A stretch of DNA of 64,000 nt from Quillaja saponaria (GCA_029379385.1 CM055612.1:13020001-13084000); one strand, 5' to 3'; counted from the first letter of the stretch, positions 35,970 through 48,170 are shown. Notes: generated by a model from the sequence alone, not told the origin. Made by a program: numbers and translations.

Positions 35970-38152
35970 TCAAGATTGAGATATGATGTATGTGTAAAGA
36001 AACTCATTCCATGTATCGGGTAACCCGGGAAGACACCAATGGATACAATCTGCATAAGTATTCGGGTCGGCTTGCTGCTCTGGAGTTAACATCTTCCCTT
36101 GACGAATGGTATAGACAGAAGTATGTGCATCTTTTCGATACTCGGATAGGGTGGTGATGTTGACGAAGTACACCGGCACCTTCATTGATTGTGTTACATT
36201 ATTGGCGATCACAAGTAACCGACGATCAGTGCCAACTTCTAACGGGGCAGATATGTTAATAACCGGGGTGGTTTCCATGGCACACTTTGCACCATCCGGG
36301 TTGTTCCAATCTAAGCTCCTATCCATTTAAATTCAAACAAATAATTAATTACATTATCTTTGAAGACCCTACACATTATTTTTGTAATAATTGAGAAATA
36401 CATTGTGGGTTACCAAACCAAACCACCGAAAGATTAATTAAAGAATGTCAAATCATGCTCTTTTGTTCAAATGTCATAGTGTAAACCACCAAATTACTTG
36501 TCTAATGGCATATATTTTCACATAGCTTGTGGACAATTAGAAGGTGGTAAATAGCTAATACATTCAATGACCAAATTTCTTTTTTAACACTTTTGTACAA
36601 AAAAGAATAATGGTACGCATTGGATATTTCAAAAGCAGACCCACCAAACAAAAAGCAAACAACAATAATAATAAAGGTTTGAGAAATGAGCATTACTTGA
36701 TATGAAGAGGAGACATGCTGCTGAAAAAGACTTTGGTACGATTGGGATCAATATTTTTGTCCACCCATTTAGACCATGTCTTCAAAACTCTCCTATATGC
36801 TTCTGGCCGAGGAACTTCATCATACTCAGTGGCCCCTTTATCAAATGAGCCTCGTCTATATATTCCAATTGCCCAAAGACGAAAATTACAGATTAGTTTC
36901 ATGTATTCAATCAAGAAGTATTAGATAAAATACACTTCTTGGTGCTTACAAGACTTTCATGTTGAAAGTGTTCATCCACCATATATAGGTGTTGAAGATC
37001 AGGTAATCCACAGACTTCCAATTCTTTCCATGCTTTTTTATGGATTCTGGCATGATTATACGGTTCAAAATGCTGTGCATTTTGGGATCATCTGAATTTG
37101 ATTCTACAAGAAATGGAGCCCAATAGAACTCCACTGTAGCATTGTAGTCCTACATACACACAATTACAAGTTTTAGAATGATTCCTAAGCAAGACAGGTC
37201 CACAAAGGTGACTGTCATCTAATATTCCTGAACAAAGATTGCTGATTTGGGAGAGAGAGATAAAGAGGGAGAAAGGAGTACCTCAATTCTGAAGACAGCA
37301 AGAGACCCAGTTTTGTTCAAACATTTTCTTCCTGGAGGAATGACAGACTGAACCAAACAGATCATTGATTCCCATTGATTCCTATTCAATGAGTCTCCAA
37401 CAAACATAAGCCTTTTTCCTCTGAGCTTCTCAAGCAACAATCTTGCTTTGAACCTTAATACAAAGTTCAAATATTATATAATATTTACATAGAAAAGAAA
37501 AAATAAAAAAATAAAAAACTGGGTAACTCAAGAATTTAAGTGATTACTTGGGCAAAGAGCAATCTCTGGGCTGCCATTTCCAATTCTGATACAGAGAGTC
37601 TTTTCTTCCATTCCTCATGCAGGTCACTTGGGCTGTCAAAAATTCACATTTATCTTCTTTGTACAAAGGGTGTGTCACATTGTCAAAAACCCATTGCCCT
37701 GTGAACAAATCACAATCTTCAGAAGGCAATTCAACGTCTTCATCATCTTCTTCCTCTGCAACTGGCAAATCAATCTTTTCCTCTTCCTCCTCCTTCTTTT
37801 CTTTTGCTATAATTGACTTCAAATCAATTGGTTCTTGGGTTTCCTCAGACTCCTCTTCCTGGGTTTCTTCCAATTTAGTTCTCGAACTCATCGAAACAGA
37901 AACAGTAAGAGAGTTATCAATTTCTTCTTTTTCTTGAATAGAGTCTATAAGCTTTGATTTTCCTTCTTGAATTCCTTGACCTTCAGGCCTTGAAAATGGA
38001 AATTCTGCAATGGACGTGACGTCCTCGTTGTAAATGAAAATCCCAAACAGGAATATGGAGAAGACTACAATGAATAAGGAGCGATTATTGTTCTTGCGAC
38101 CCTTCATTGTTTCTGAGGTGAACAGAGGAGCTTTGCGGTGCAGAGGCTGCAT
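35970..38152 (-). CDS. TBL29/ESK1: TRICHOME BIREFRINGENCE-LIKE xylan O-acetyltransferase, ESKIMO1-like
   Basis: Complete gene, 494 residues. Exons on the - strand: 38152-37548, 37453-37282, 37149-36950, 36855-36697, 36318-35970. All borders are GT-AG with matching phases. The TBL/ESK1 family transfers acetyl groups to wall polysaccharides in the Golgi; TBL29/ESK1 acetylates xylan of secondary walls. An N-terminal membrane anchor (about residues 25-41, type II) is followed by an acidic Glu-rich stem (about 95-150). Then come the TBL domain with the GDS motif (about 221-223, [13 protein letters not shown]) and the DUF231 part with the DxxH motif (D469, H472 in [12 protein letters not shown]). 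I chose the MQP start at 38152 rather than the in-frame ATG seven codons earlier because ESK1 proteins begin MQP. The length fits the family (ESK1 is about 485). The subtype call rests on remembered ESK1 sequence; a close paralogue such as TBL3 is possible. Confidence 0.93.
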
Positions 38153-38640
38153 GAGAGAGAGAATGGTGAGCATGAGTGGGAGAAAAAGATAGAAATATAG
38201 AGAAATTAAAAACGAACAACATGGGATTAGAGGAAGAGAAAGTAAAAAGAAAGAGTATTAGGTTGTGTTTGGTGAGATGGGTTTGTCTTCAATAAACTGG
38301 CTTTGGTTTTGGTGGAGGGAGAGTTGTCTTTCTCAATTCTCAGTTCTCTGTTTTTTCAGTTATGAATTTTTTATTCATTATGATCCATTGCTAACTAATT
38401 CAATACCCTCTGCTTGTTAGAGAGACAGAGATAGAGGAGTGATCAGAAAGCTTTGTCCAAGTTGGTCCTAATCTCTTTGGTTGGCAGGATGTTATTGTCT
38501 TCCAGATTGGAACTGGAATGCTTGCATAGTCTCACAAAGAAACAAATTCGAGAGAAGCCCACACTGCACATTTGCAGGGGGCAGAGGGCAGGGTTTCACA
38601 TTCGATAAAGTCAAAAGGGTTAACTAATTCTCTTATTATT
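38153..38640 (-). promoter_or_regulatory. Putative TBL promoter and 5' leader
   Basis: Upstream of the TBL start. The leader side is pyrimidine-rich on the coding strand (CTCTCTC just before the start, 38153-38165). A weak TATA-like CTATATTTC lies near 38190-38200. No secondary-wall transcription-factor site could be assigned with confidence. Confidence 0.3.
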
Positions 38641-39490
38641 CTTTTAAATCACATTTAAAAAAAAAAAAAAAATTTAGTTGATGAAATTGTGAATAATTAT
38701 AAAAAAATAATAATAATAGTAAAAAGGAATTAGAATCATATTAGTATTAAAATGGAAAGAGTTAGAAAAAAAAATTAAATAAACAAATTAGCAATCTATT
38801 TGAAACATTATATTTTAAAACTATAAAATAATAATTAAAGGTTACTCTTTGTTAATGTAATTAAACAAATAAGTAAATACTATTAAAAATAAAATTCATA
38901 ATATAAATTTATGATTTCTTTTTCTTGTAATTCTTTAGATAAAAGAAGAATTAAGAAAATAATATTATAATAAAATAAAAACAATACTCTTCTTAATTAT
39001 AATTTTTATTCATAAAATTGAGAAGAATTAGAAATTAAATTAATAATAAAAAATTGTTATAATCGTATTAGTATCAAAAGAGTGAAGAATTAAAAAGAAA
39101 ATAAATTAATAGTCTATTTTAATCACAATAGTTTAATACTACGAAATAATAACTAAAAGGTATCTTTGTAATAGTAAAAACTCATAAAAATAATTAAAGA
39201 AATAAAATTTTTTTTCCATAAATCATTTTTATATATAATATAGATATAAGTCAGTTTATTGAAAATATTAAATTTTTTTTTTATCAAATCTATATGTTTT
39301 AATATTTAACAAGGTGATTGATATATATTTTTTTAATATCTCAGTTTTCAATGACAACATTTATAACATATTAACAACTATTCCTAATTAGGGAAAAAAA
39401 GCATTTGTATATTATCAGCTTAACTATCAAATAAGCATTAACTTTTTGGTTGGAGTTCTACAATTACTGGTAATCTAAAACGATTAATAA
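38641..39490. repeat. AT-rich DNA with a diverged direct duplication
   Basis: Very AT-rich. The segment around 38705-38860 (atattagtat... aactataaaataataa...) reappears in diverged form around 39055-39175. The order of matching motifs is the same, suggesting an old direct duplication with a period near 340-350 bp. No coding capacity. Confidence 0.4.
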
Positions 39491-39514
39491 AATGATAAAA
39501 ACATATTTTCCTTG

Positions 39515-39800
39515 AGGTCGTATATAGTTTAACTAGTTAAGGCAGAGGTTATTGAAATGCTGAGAGCTCTTGGTCCTAGATTCAAGTCTCACCATCAATA
39601 GATTTATGGTTAATTATTTTCTTATTATTTATGAGTTGCTTATGCCACATCACCACCGCCCTTTATTTGGAAGAACCCGCACCTATGTCGGGTCCGAAAC
39701 TTATAATTTCTCTGAGGGTGACTACGATCCTTTGTGGGAATCAATGAGACTTAAAACATATTTAGACCCTGTTAGGTTAAGCTGTATGTAAAAGCGTTGT
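39515..39800 (+). mobile_element. Possible tRNA-derived SINE
   Basis: The first 80 bases look like a tRNA-related head. An A-box-like tagtttaactagttaaggc is followed about 40 bases later by a B-box-like agattcaagtctcacc. The flanks share an imperfect repeat (ataaaaacatattttcc near 39497 and ataaaaatactttcc near 39803). The body (39600-39780) resembles no protein. Limits and class are uncertain. Confidence 0.4.
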
Positions 39801-40340
39801 ATATAAAAATACTTTCCAAGTCAAGTTGTTTAAAAAGTGCTGCATAAAAAGCTGAAAAAGTATTTGGTTCAATTGACGTAAAAGTGTTGCGAGGATAGAA
39901 AAAATTATTTGATTTGATTTTAAAAAAATGAATATTGAGTATTAAAATTACTAAAAAAAAAACTAGATTGACAAATATTATGGTTATATTTGTCTAAATA
40001 AAATAATTATTAAAATTTATTTGAGCTTTCCATGTTTTCTATTTGAAAAAGTTTCATTTTCAAAAATGCTTCTTCGTAAAGCTTAAAAAATAAAACTTAT
40101 ACTACCAAACAACTTTTGGGTTTAAGCTTTTTTCTACAAAGCTGTTTGAAATGTTTTTCCGTAAAGCTTAAAAAATAAAACTTATATTACCAAACAACTT
40201 TAGGGTTTAAGCTCTTTCTACAAAGCTGTTTGAAATGCTTTTCCTTAATGCTTAAAAGATAAAACTTCTATTATCAAATAGCTTTGTAGAAAAGCTTAAA
40301 CCCTAAAGTTGTATTAAAAGCTAAACCAAACAGGGGCTTA
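39790..40340. mobile_element. Fold-back MITE-like element with an 85-bp tandem repeat
   Basis: Three tandem units of about 84-85 bp start near 40076, 40161 and 40245 (gtaaagcttaaaaaataaaa type). The segment 40194-40229 is nearly the reverse complement of 40280-40318, giving a hairpin. The right edge has gctaaaccaaacaggggc, and a related aagctgaaaaagtatttggtt motif is at the left. This GCT...AACCAAACAGGG end type is common in plant MITEs. No target duplication was found. Confidence 0.5.
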
Positions 40341-40641
40341 ATTACATTAGATTTGAGATTAGCTAGAATTGTAAATTATGAGTTTCAATCATATACAAAA
40401 TTACAATCAGAATTGTATTTCAAGCACTTTGGTTGTCAGCTTTGACAATTCTTGACGATGGTTGTTGTCATCTACAATGGATATCATGCTAGTTGATGTT
40501 GCCTCTGGTGGGTCTTGGTGATATTTTTCCTAGTTTTTGGAGGTTTTGACGATAGTTGTCAATGTCTCTGACAAGTCCTGATGGCATTGGTCGTCCTCTT
40601 TGCAAGTTTGAAGGTGGTGGTTATTGTATCCATCGAGTCCT

Positions 40642-40745
40642 TTATTTATTTATTTATTATTCGGGGAGGGGAGGCCAAACTCGAACCTTGAACCTAGATT
40701 TTGAGAGAGGGGAGAAGTTGCCGCTAGACCACAAGGGTCTTGGCC
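40642..40745 (-). mobile_element. tRNA-derived SINE, about 104 bp
   Basis: Flanked by a perfect 14-bp target duplication atccatcgagtcct (40628-40641 and 40746-40759). Read on the - strand, it starts with a tRNA-like head with an A-box (gtggtctagcggc) and a B-box (ggttcgagtttgg), a pyrimidine-rich stretch, and a 3' tail of TAAA repeats. It lacks tRNA folding and anticodon geometry, so it is not a tRNA gene. The perfect duplication suggests a fairly recent insertion. Confidence 0.8.
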
Positions 40746-41200
40746 ATCCATCGAGTCCTAATGGTAATGGACCTCATATTCAAATGGGTTGACAATGCCT
40801 GTATGTGGTAGTTAGTGGTAGGTTGAGGAGGTTGATAGTTGATGGTTGCTAGCAGTATAATATGCCAACATAAGTAGGTGGCTGCTAGTAAAAGCATATA
40901 CACAAATGATTTTGAATAAATATTATTTGAAATTGTAATTTTTATGTTCTACCTATTAGAATTGAAAATGATACTTTATAGTATCTTCTCAATCCCTTGA
41001 AATTTGGTTGAGAATTATAGCTTTAATTTTGAATTGTACGACAAATTGAAAATTAGACTTGAGCAATCCAATTCTTAATTTGCTACATTCAAGCAGAAAA
41101 GTATTCATTGATTTAAGGCAGGAAAGTGTAACTACCCATCATAGAATGTAATTGTGAAGAGGGTTTCTAGGTTCAGAAGGATGAGATTCTTCAATAATTT

Positions 41201-41355
41201 TTTTTTGACATAAATAGTATTTTACTCAATCAATTATATTACTGTGGGGCCCTCCCAATTCATCAACCACACCATGGTGGAGAATTAATTCATAAATATA
41301 GAGAAAATATCACTAAATCAATAGATGAGAGATTCGAACCTGGGACCTCACGGTA
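41201..41355 (-). mobile_element. SINE, probably 5'-truncated
   Basis: Flanked by a perfect 18-bp duplication gagattcttcaataattt (41183-41200 and 41356-41373). On the - strand it begins near gaggtcccaggttcgaatctc, a B-box; an A-box is not seen. It ends in an A tract (T run 41201-41206 on the + strand, continuous with the duplication). Size and structure fit a 5'-shortened tRNA-derived SINE. Confidence 0.72.
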
Positions 41356-41860
41356 GAGATTCTTCAATAATTTACCCATTACATTTTGATCATAAATCTT
41401 TTATAAGCCATATGCAAGTTTTACCTTTTCAGGTACCTAATTTCACCTAAAGACCAACTAAATAAATTTAAATCAATATAGCTAACCCAATCCTGTTAAA
41501 ATTTTCTTTTCTGTTATTTATAAAAAAAAAAAACAAAAACCGGAATAAAACCCACGAAACAATAGCTACAATGCACCCCAGAATCGAACGTTGAGAAAGA
41601 GAATTTATCTAGCAATATATACATACAGTAGCAAGTATTAATGTAAGGGTTACTAGCTAATACACTTTTAAAAATATTATAACACATTAAAAACACTTAA
41701 TATTTAAATTATACCTTTTGTCCTTAAATTTACTCAAAAACTTATTTTTTGGGTAGTGTTAAAAAAAATCAAGAAGCACTCCTCAAAAAATTGAGAGTTC
41801 AAATTTTCTTCATTACTGCATGATAAATTTATATCTCTATGAATGATCGTAACTACTCTT

Positions 41861-41972
41861 AGAGAAACATTAAACTTCGGCTGCACATAAGTGCAATAGG
41901 GTTTCTTCTAGATATTAGAGAAACATTAAACTTCGGCTGCACATAAGTGCAATAGGGTTTCTTCTAGATAAA
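41861..41972. repeat. 56-bp tandem duplication
   Basis: Two identical or nearly identical 56-bp units (41861-41916 and 41917-41972), each beginning agagaaacattaaacttcgg. No coding or regulatory role is apparent. Confidence 0.85.
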
Positions 41973-44398
41973 AGATGCTGGTGAAATAGACACAATATTC
42001 TCTGATGTAGAGTGTGGGGTAACTTACCCATCTTTCTATTTTCTCTTAAAAGAGTCATTTTCATTTTAAAGTTTATTTTTTTATTTTTTCTTTCGTCCCT
42101 TTAGTTTTTAAATTGAGTCATTTAATCTGTTATTGTCACATTCCATAACAGATGATGAAGAGGACTAACGAAGATGATGTAGTTTGCTTTGTATAACAAT
42201 GGGCCAATAAAAATTGACCATTTGCATGTAACTTTTTTGTTGTAATTTTTAAACATGAAAAGTTTTAAAATGTAAAAAAGAAAAAAAAAAAAGAAAAACA
42301 AAAAAAAAAACACCAGCATATCCACCTTCCCACACCTCTACCCCATCACAGCACCTCTTCATTCCTGAATTTAATTTCATTCCAATTTCATCCTCCTTGT
42401 TCCCTTCTTGACATGCCCTAATTTTACAAACCTCACAATCTTATTGGGTGTGCTTAGATTGTAAATCAAAACGAACATTTCTAATATGAGAACAATCCCT
42501 TTGTTTGAGGTTATATTTGGTTGTTAAACTCTGTTTATCTTGCTAGATGCTTTTTTTTTTTTTTTTTTTTTTTTTTTTCTTGGAAACTAATTATTTGGTT
42601 GTTAAACATATAATCTGGAGAGAAAAAAAAAAACAAAAAGTGCAAATGAGTATTAGAATCGAGAAAGATGAAAAACTACGGAAGTTCAAGCTTCTTCCTT
42701 TTTTTTTTTTTTGGTAGTTTTAATTTTAATATGATTTTCATTTTTTGAGTTGTTATAATTAATTTTGTATACTGCATGGTCATGGCACGCTGGAAATTGT
42801 TAGTACACTTCATCTGATCTCGATTAACTTCAATAAATTAGACGAAATATGATAACATAGACCTAACTTACTACAATTTAAAATTATAGAAATGAAAGTA
42901 AAATATTTAAACGAAAAAATAACAATAAATTTTCAAAGGGAAGAATTGTGCAATCCAGTCTTAAAAATAGAACATAATTAAAAAGTTGAATTAAAAATTA
43001 AACTTATTTATCAACTCAATCGAAAAACTTATTATCAATCAAATGCATGTAGGTATCTATGCATTTTTTTAACCTTTTGAAGAAAAATAAATGCATCTTA
43101 AATTTTGTAAAATTGAAAAAGGTTAACTTTTGCTAGTCATAAGCTCATAGATACAGTGATGTCATAAATTCGAATCTCCAAACCATGCATGAAAGAAATT
43201 AAAACAAAAAGATGAAATAAAATAGGTACACTATGAAAAGTTTAAAAACTGAAAATCTTGATTAGTAATGAGATGAATTTTTCTAATGAGTGTCCTAAGA
43301 GCATTTGTTAGAGTGATAAATATAAAAGTATACTAGATGTAATCGGCATTTGTGTGATATATATATACTTTATTTTAAATTAAATTATATTTAATTTTTA
43401 TGAAAGCCTTTTTTTTTATTTGTAAGAATATAATATTATTAACAAATTATTGTTTTTATTTTAACTATTTAATTATATATATATATTAGTTATATGAATC
43501 TAATATATATTCTAATATGATTAGATTGTTATGAAACTAAACTTCACATTATTTATTTATTTTGAGTTTTAATGAGAGGCTAAAAATGAAATTATATTAT
43601 AAAATTTTGTGAGAGCTTTTTTTCTTATTATAATTTTTTATTTTTTTATATTGCTGTTTTCGGATTTTATTTTTATCGTTTACGATTCAATATATATATA
43701 TGCCTAGTTTTTGCGGTTGAGTTAACTTGCTTGTAAAATAATGATTGTTGATATCTTATTTCATTTAATAAGTCTAATGAAGGTCTAAATTGCATCTACC
43801 TTAGTATTTTGTTTTGAAAAAGATGACATATTAGCGTATGTAGAGAGGAGAGAGAGGATTACAAAGTTGATGTGTGAGAATATCATTCTCCTAATTAACA
43901 AAATTGTTGATTTTATTTTTATGAATTAATTACTATTTTTTTGTTATATGAACCCTACTTTATACTAAATAATGATGTCAGAAACTCGAATCCATTAAGC
44001 TTAATATCTTTCTGGAAAATCCGTTGTGGGATGGTTGCTCCTCAAACTATTAATTATAAGTACTTTATTTATTCGTTATAATGTTGATGTGCTTAAAAAC
44101 AAATGTTTTAAGCATAAGACTGTTATATACTTATTTATGTTTTGAGGATCAAAGTGACCATTGGAGCAGTTCATATCAGAGAATACATATGGAATGTTTG
44201 TGGCAGTAATGATCAATGGATCTAATTTCTACGCTGCAAATGGACGACAGAAATGAATTTATTTCCAATTACTCGGCTCAAAATACTATGAACTAAACGA
44301 TATGAAGAAACAGAGGATGGAAGGAACTAACACAAGTCAAAGCTAAACTTGTTTTTTAAACCCTGGGTCAAGGGAATTAGTTATAATTAATTAATTTC
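41973..44398. other. Intergenic AT-rich region, no gene recognised
   Basis: Contains long T and A runs (about 42283-42310, 42550-42580 and 42697-42712) and many AT dinucleotide tracts. Around 43125-43195 a sequence with ataaattcgaatctcc resembles a SINE B-box, but no target duplication was found. Open frames here are short and low in complexity. Confidence 0.55.
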
Positions 44399-45333
44399 GA
44401 ATTTTTAAAAATTAGAACTTAAAAAACAAAAAAATGTGTGGGGGAGTGCAATTTTGCCGAAAAGAATTAGAAGAAACCCTCCATAATCATGTTCAATTGT
44501 TGAAACTGGAGGAGCAATTAATCAAGATTTTTGATATCCCGTCTATGAATGTCCCGATATAATTAAAAAGTAGGTAATAATGAGAAAGTATTTATATTAT
44601 TTCCTTTTGTTTATTGTCAAGTGGTATCTGGATCTATTTACATGTACCTCAAAAATATATTGACAAGGATATGAAAATGTAGAAATGAATAGTCAAAAAA
44701 TTTAAAAATTAAATAATAATTGAAAAAAAAATTTGTAAAGGCTTGTATATTTCATTAATATAAGAGATATATTAAAATTATATGTAATTAAAAGAAGAAA
44801 AAGAAAATGTTCTTATATTTAATATTTCTCATTAATGTAGGAGAATATTTCGTTATTATTAGTTAGAATTTTTAAAAATTAGAACTTAAAAAACAAAAAA
44901 ATGTGTGGGGGAGTGCAATTTTGCCAAAAAGAATTAGAAGAAACCCTCCATAATCATGTTCAATTGTTGAAACTGGAGGAGCAATTAATCAAGATTTTTG
45001 ATATCCCGTCTATGAATGTCCCGATATAATTTAAAAGTAGGTAATATGAGAAAGTATTTATATTATTTCCTTTTGTTTATTGTCAAGTGGTATCCGGATC
45101 TATTTACACGTACCTCAAAAATATATTGACAAGGATATGAAAATGTAGAAATGAATAGTCAAAAAATTTAAAAATTAAATAATAATTGAAAAACAAATTT
45201 GTAAAGGCTTGTATATTTCATTAATATAAGAGATATATTAAAATTATATGTAATTAAAAGAAGAAAAAGAAAATGTTCTTATATTTAATATTTCTCATTA
45301 ATGTAGGAGAATATTTCGTTATTATTAGTTAGA
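44399..45333. repeat. Tandem duplication, 2 x 467 bp, about 98% identical
   Basis: Unit 1 is 44399-44865 and unit 2 is 44866-45333. The units differ at only a handful of positions (for example gccgaaaag/gccaaaaag, tatctgg/tatccgg, acatgtacc/acacgtacc). No open frame of note. The high identity in non-coding DNA indicates a young duplication. Confidence 0.9.
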
Positions 45334-45479
45334 AAATGAAATGAAAGATTTTTATACTTGATATTTCTCATTATCATAAAAGATATAAAATTAATAGTAA
45401 ATATAATAATTTGATAATAAAATCTACTGCAGTAATTACGTGATAATTTATTAGCAACTGATTACTACACTTTTTAATA

Positions 45480-48170
45480 GAGGGTAGCAGCTACATCACA
45501 TGATACTTTTTATGTGTTGCATCTAAAAGAATTACAGAACTCAAAAAAGAAGACATAGAAATTAAAATAGTAAAATTTTGGGTGTTGGTGTATGCCTCCT
45601 TCAACAACATATCAGTGCTTGATTCCCCCTCGTGGTAGCTTTTTATCAAATTCATCAAAGGGTACTCATCGATCAAGAATTTGCAATCATCAGTAAGAGA
45701 TTCCAAAAGGCAGGATAAAGCATTAGCTGAACTAATAAGGTTAGTTACAACTTTACATCAATTATAGTGTCCAGGTTGATAATTCCATCTACAAAGCCAA
45801 GTTTAAGCCATCCCTTAAAGCTCATAGTTCAGCTTCAACACCTGTAGTGAAACCAATATTCTCGATGAAGCCAGAAATGTACCATCCAAATTCGTTTTTA
45901 ATCAAATCCCTGCCATCAACCCTCCCAAAATTTCCTAATGAAAAGTCATCCATGTTTAGTTTAAAAAAACTTGGTTTAGGAGGCTTCCATTTAATAGGAA
46001 CAAAGACCCTATTTCTAACATTGTAGATACTTAAGACATATGAAAAATAGAATGATAGCTTTCATCCTAACTCAAGACATACGAAAAAATTGCCTGAGCC
46101 CTTTGTAAGGGAAGATAGCTTTCGTCCTAACTCCATTGATAATGATAAAAATAAAATGATAAGTGATGCAAGATATGATAAGTGAAATCCACTTTAAAGG
46201 AATACCAAAAGCAAACAGGGCATCTCTAACAAAATTGCACCCAATCCTATCATAAGTTTTATCCAAGTCAATTTTCACCATCATGGTTCATTCTCTTTTA
46301 TTTTATTATTCATTAATAGAAGGGAAAACCTCTTGGGCAATGATGATTTTATCACTATACTTCCTACCAAGAATGAAAATACCTTGGAAGGAGTTAATTA
46401 AGTCATTTAGAAGAGGTCTAAATCTATTAGCAAAGATTTTGGAAACAACCTTATAGAGAGAATTACAAAGACTGATATGTCTAAATTGATTCACATTTTT
46501 AAGATGATCTATTTTAGGGATAAGACAGAGAAGAGTATTATTAATACAACTATCAACCGTCTTCCTAGAAGCAAAAATGTTCTCAATTTCCATACAAACA
46601 TAATTGCTACCAAATTCCAACATCTTGTTAAAAAAAAAAAGAAAAGAAAAGAAAAGAGGATGATAACCATCTGGGCTAAGAGCTTTATAAGGCTTCATCT
46701 GAAACAAAGCATATCTAATCTCAGATTTAGACACAACCTCCTCTAACCTATTTTTATTCTCCACTGAGATGGAAAGAAAAATGCCACTTAAAGGAGCTTT
46801 TACAAAGGAAGAGTTCTCAAAGGAAGTTGTAAAAAGATTGAAGAAAAACTTCCTTATCATGGAGCCAATAATGCTAGAATCAATAATCCAAACCCCTCGC
46901 CATTCTTCAGCCCCAGAATTCTATTAACTCCTTTTGCATAAAATGGATAAATGGAAGAACTTGGTAAACATGAACTCTTCTTCTATGGCTAAGATTTGAC
47001 AAAATTCTCGTCTTAACGATTTTTCTAGTTTTACAAGGAAATAAGAAGAGTTTAAAGACAAACTTTTTTGAACTCCATCTAATCTGGCCAAAAGTCTTTT
47101 CTTTTTAAAAAACATATTTTCAAAACATTTTCTATTCCAAATTGTAAGAGTAGAAGTAAGAGTCAAGTAAGCATTAGAGACGACATTAGGATGCTCAAAC
47201 CAAACAACTTTCACAATATTAAAGAAAAAAAAAAAATCAGATAACCACATAGGCTTAAATCTAAAAGGTCTATTACTAACCATACCATAAGCATGATTTG
47301 TAACAAATAAGAAGAGGGCAATGGTCATATTTGAATTTGGGAAGATGGGTAATTGAATTATTAGGAAGGGAATGAATCCATTTTTCACTACCTCAGGTTC
47401 TATTAATTCTGGTAACAATAAAAGATCCATCATCTCTATGGTTTGACCATGTGTGTCTAGGACCAGAAAAGCCTAAATCCATAAGTTTACAGACATCCAT
47501 ACAATCATTATAAGAAGTTGCTCTAGACAAATTAATATTTCTACCACCAATTTTGTCTATAGGTCTTAAGATCCCATTAAATCCCTAGCCATAAGCCAAT
47601 GAATATCAAACTGACATACAAACCCTTTAAGATTCTCCAAAGAGTATACGTTTACTTAAATTAGAACTTGCATAAATCCCACACAAGAGCTAAGTAAAGT
47701 TTGTGGGAATTATCTTAACCATAACATGAATCTCCTAAATTTCTTTCTTAACTATGTCCATAGTCACGAAAACTCTGTTCCAAACCATGCAAATAGCTCC
47801 AGAGTTTCCTACAAAGTCCACACAACTGGCCTTATCAAAAGGAAAGGAGTCAATCACTCAGTTGGTTGTAACCTTTTGAATTCGAGTTTCCGTAATCACA
47901 AAAATATCTAGCCTATGCATTCTGACTAGTTCACTAAAACTTCTTTTGAAATCATACCCTCATACACCTTTACAATTTCATGCTATGATCTTCATGATTA
48001 TTGGTCATTTTCGATTTTCCATTAGGGATATCTCTATTGACCCTATCTACTCTAATGACTCCTCCACCCTCATTTTAAAAGTTTGGATTTTTTGAATATC
48101 TTAAACTTCTCTCTCTTCTCTTTCCCCTATATTTTCACTTGAAAGTTTCTTACTTTTCTTTTTACTCCAA
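45480..48170 (-). mobile_element. L1-clade LINE relic with RNase H
   Basis: On the - strand. From right to left: the ORF2 start (about 48000, MKIIAxNCKGV-like), endonuclease (ITETRI-like, near 47880), the endonuclease/RT linker (47433-46924), RT N-terminal part (46860-46306), the RT core (46284-46072, VKIDLDKTYDRI), and an RNase H domain (about 45940-45491, GVEAEL and a DCKFLID end). The RT palm with the YADD box and the zf-RVT region that normally follow are missing between 46072 and 45960, an internal deletion. Only the tail of ORF1 may lie right of 48000. Ends are approximate. Confidence 0.8.
45491..48000 (-). pseudogene. L1 ORF2 (endonuclease-RT-RNase H), broken and deleted
   Basis: At least four separate open segments in different frames carry ORF2 in the correct order. 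The RT part includes SPDGYHPLFF and LCNSLYKVVSKIFANRF, standard plant L1 RT sequence. Loss of the catalytic palm region plus stops and frameshifts rules out function. Confidence 0.8.

Noticed and set aside
37617..37937. 106-codon Ser-rich open frame on the + strand
   Set aside because: Antisense shadow of the Glu-rich exon 1 of the TBL gene (GAA/GAG read as TTC/CTC and frameshifted TCT/TCC).
40660..40745. Possible tRNA gene (A-box and B-box)
   Set aside because: No acceptor stem, no anticodon arm of normal geometry, and a TAAA tail plus target duplication show that it is a SINE.
40556..40792. 78-codon open frame
   Set aside because: It runs across a SINE and both copies of its target duplication, so it cannot be a conserved gene.
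43125..43195. Second B-box-like sequence (ataaattcgaatctcc)
   Set aside because: No target duplication, no convincing A-box and no tail; not enough to call a SINE.
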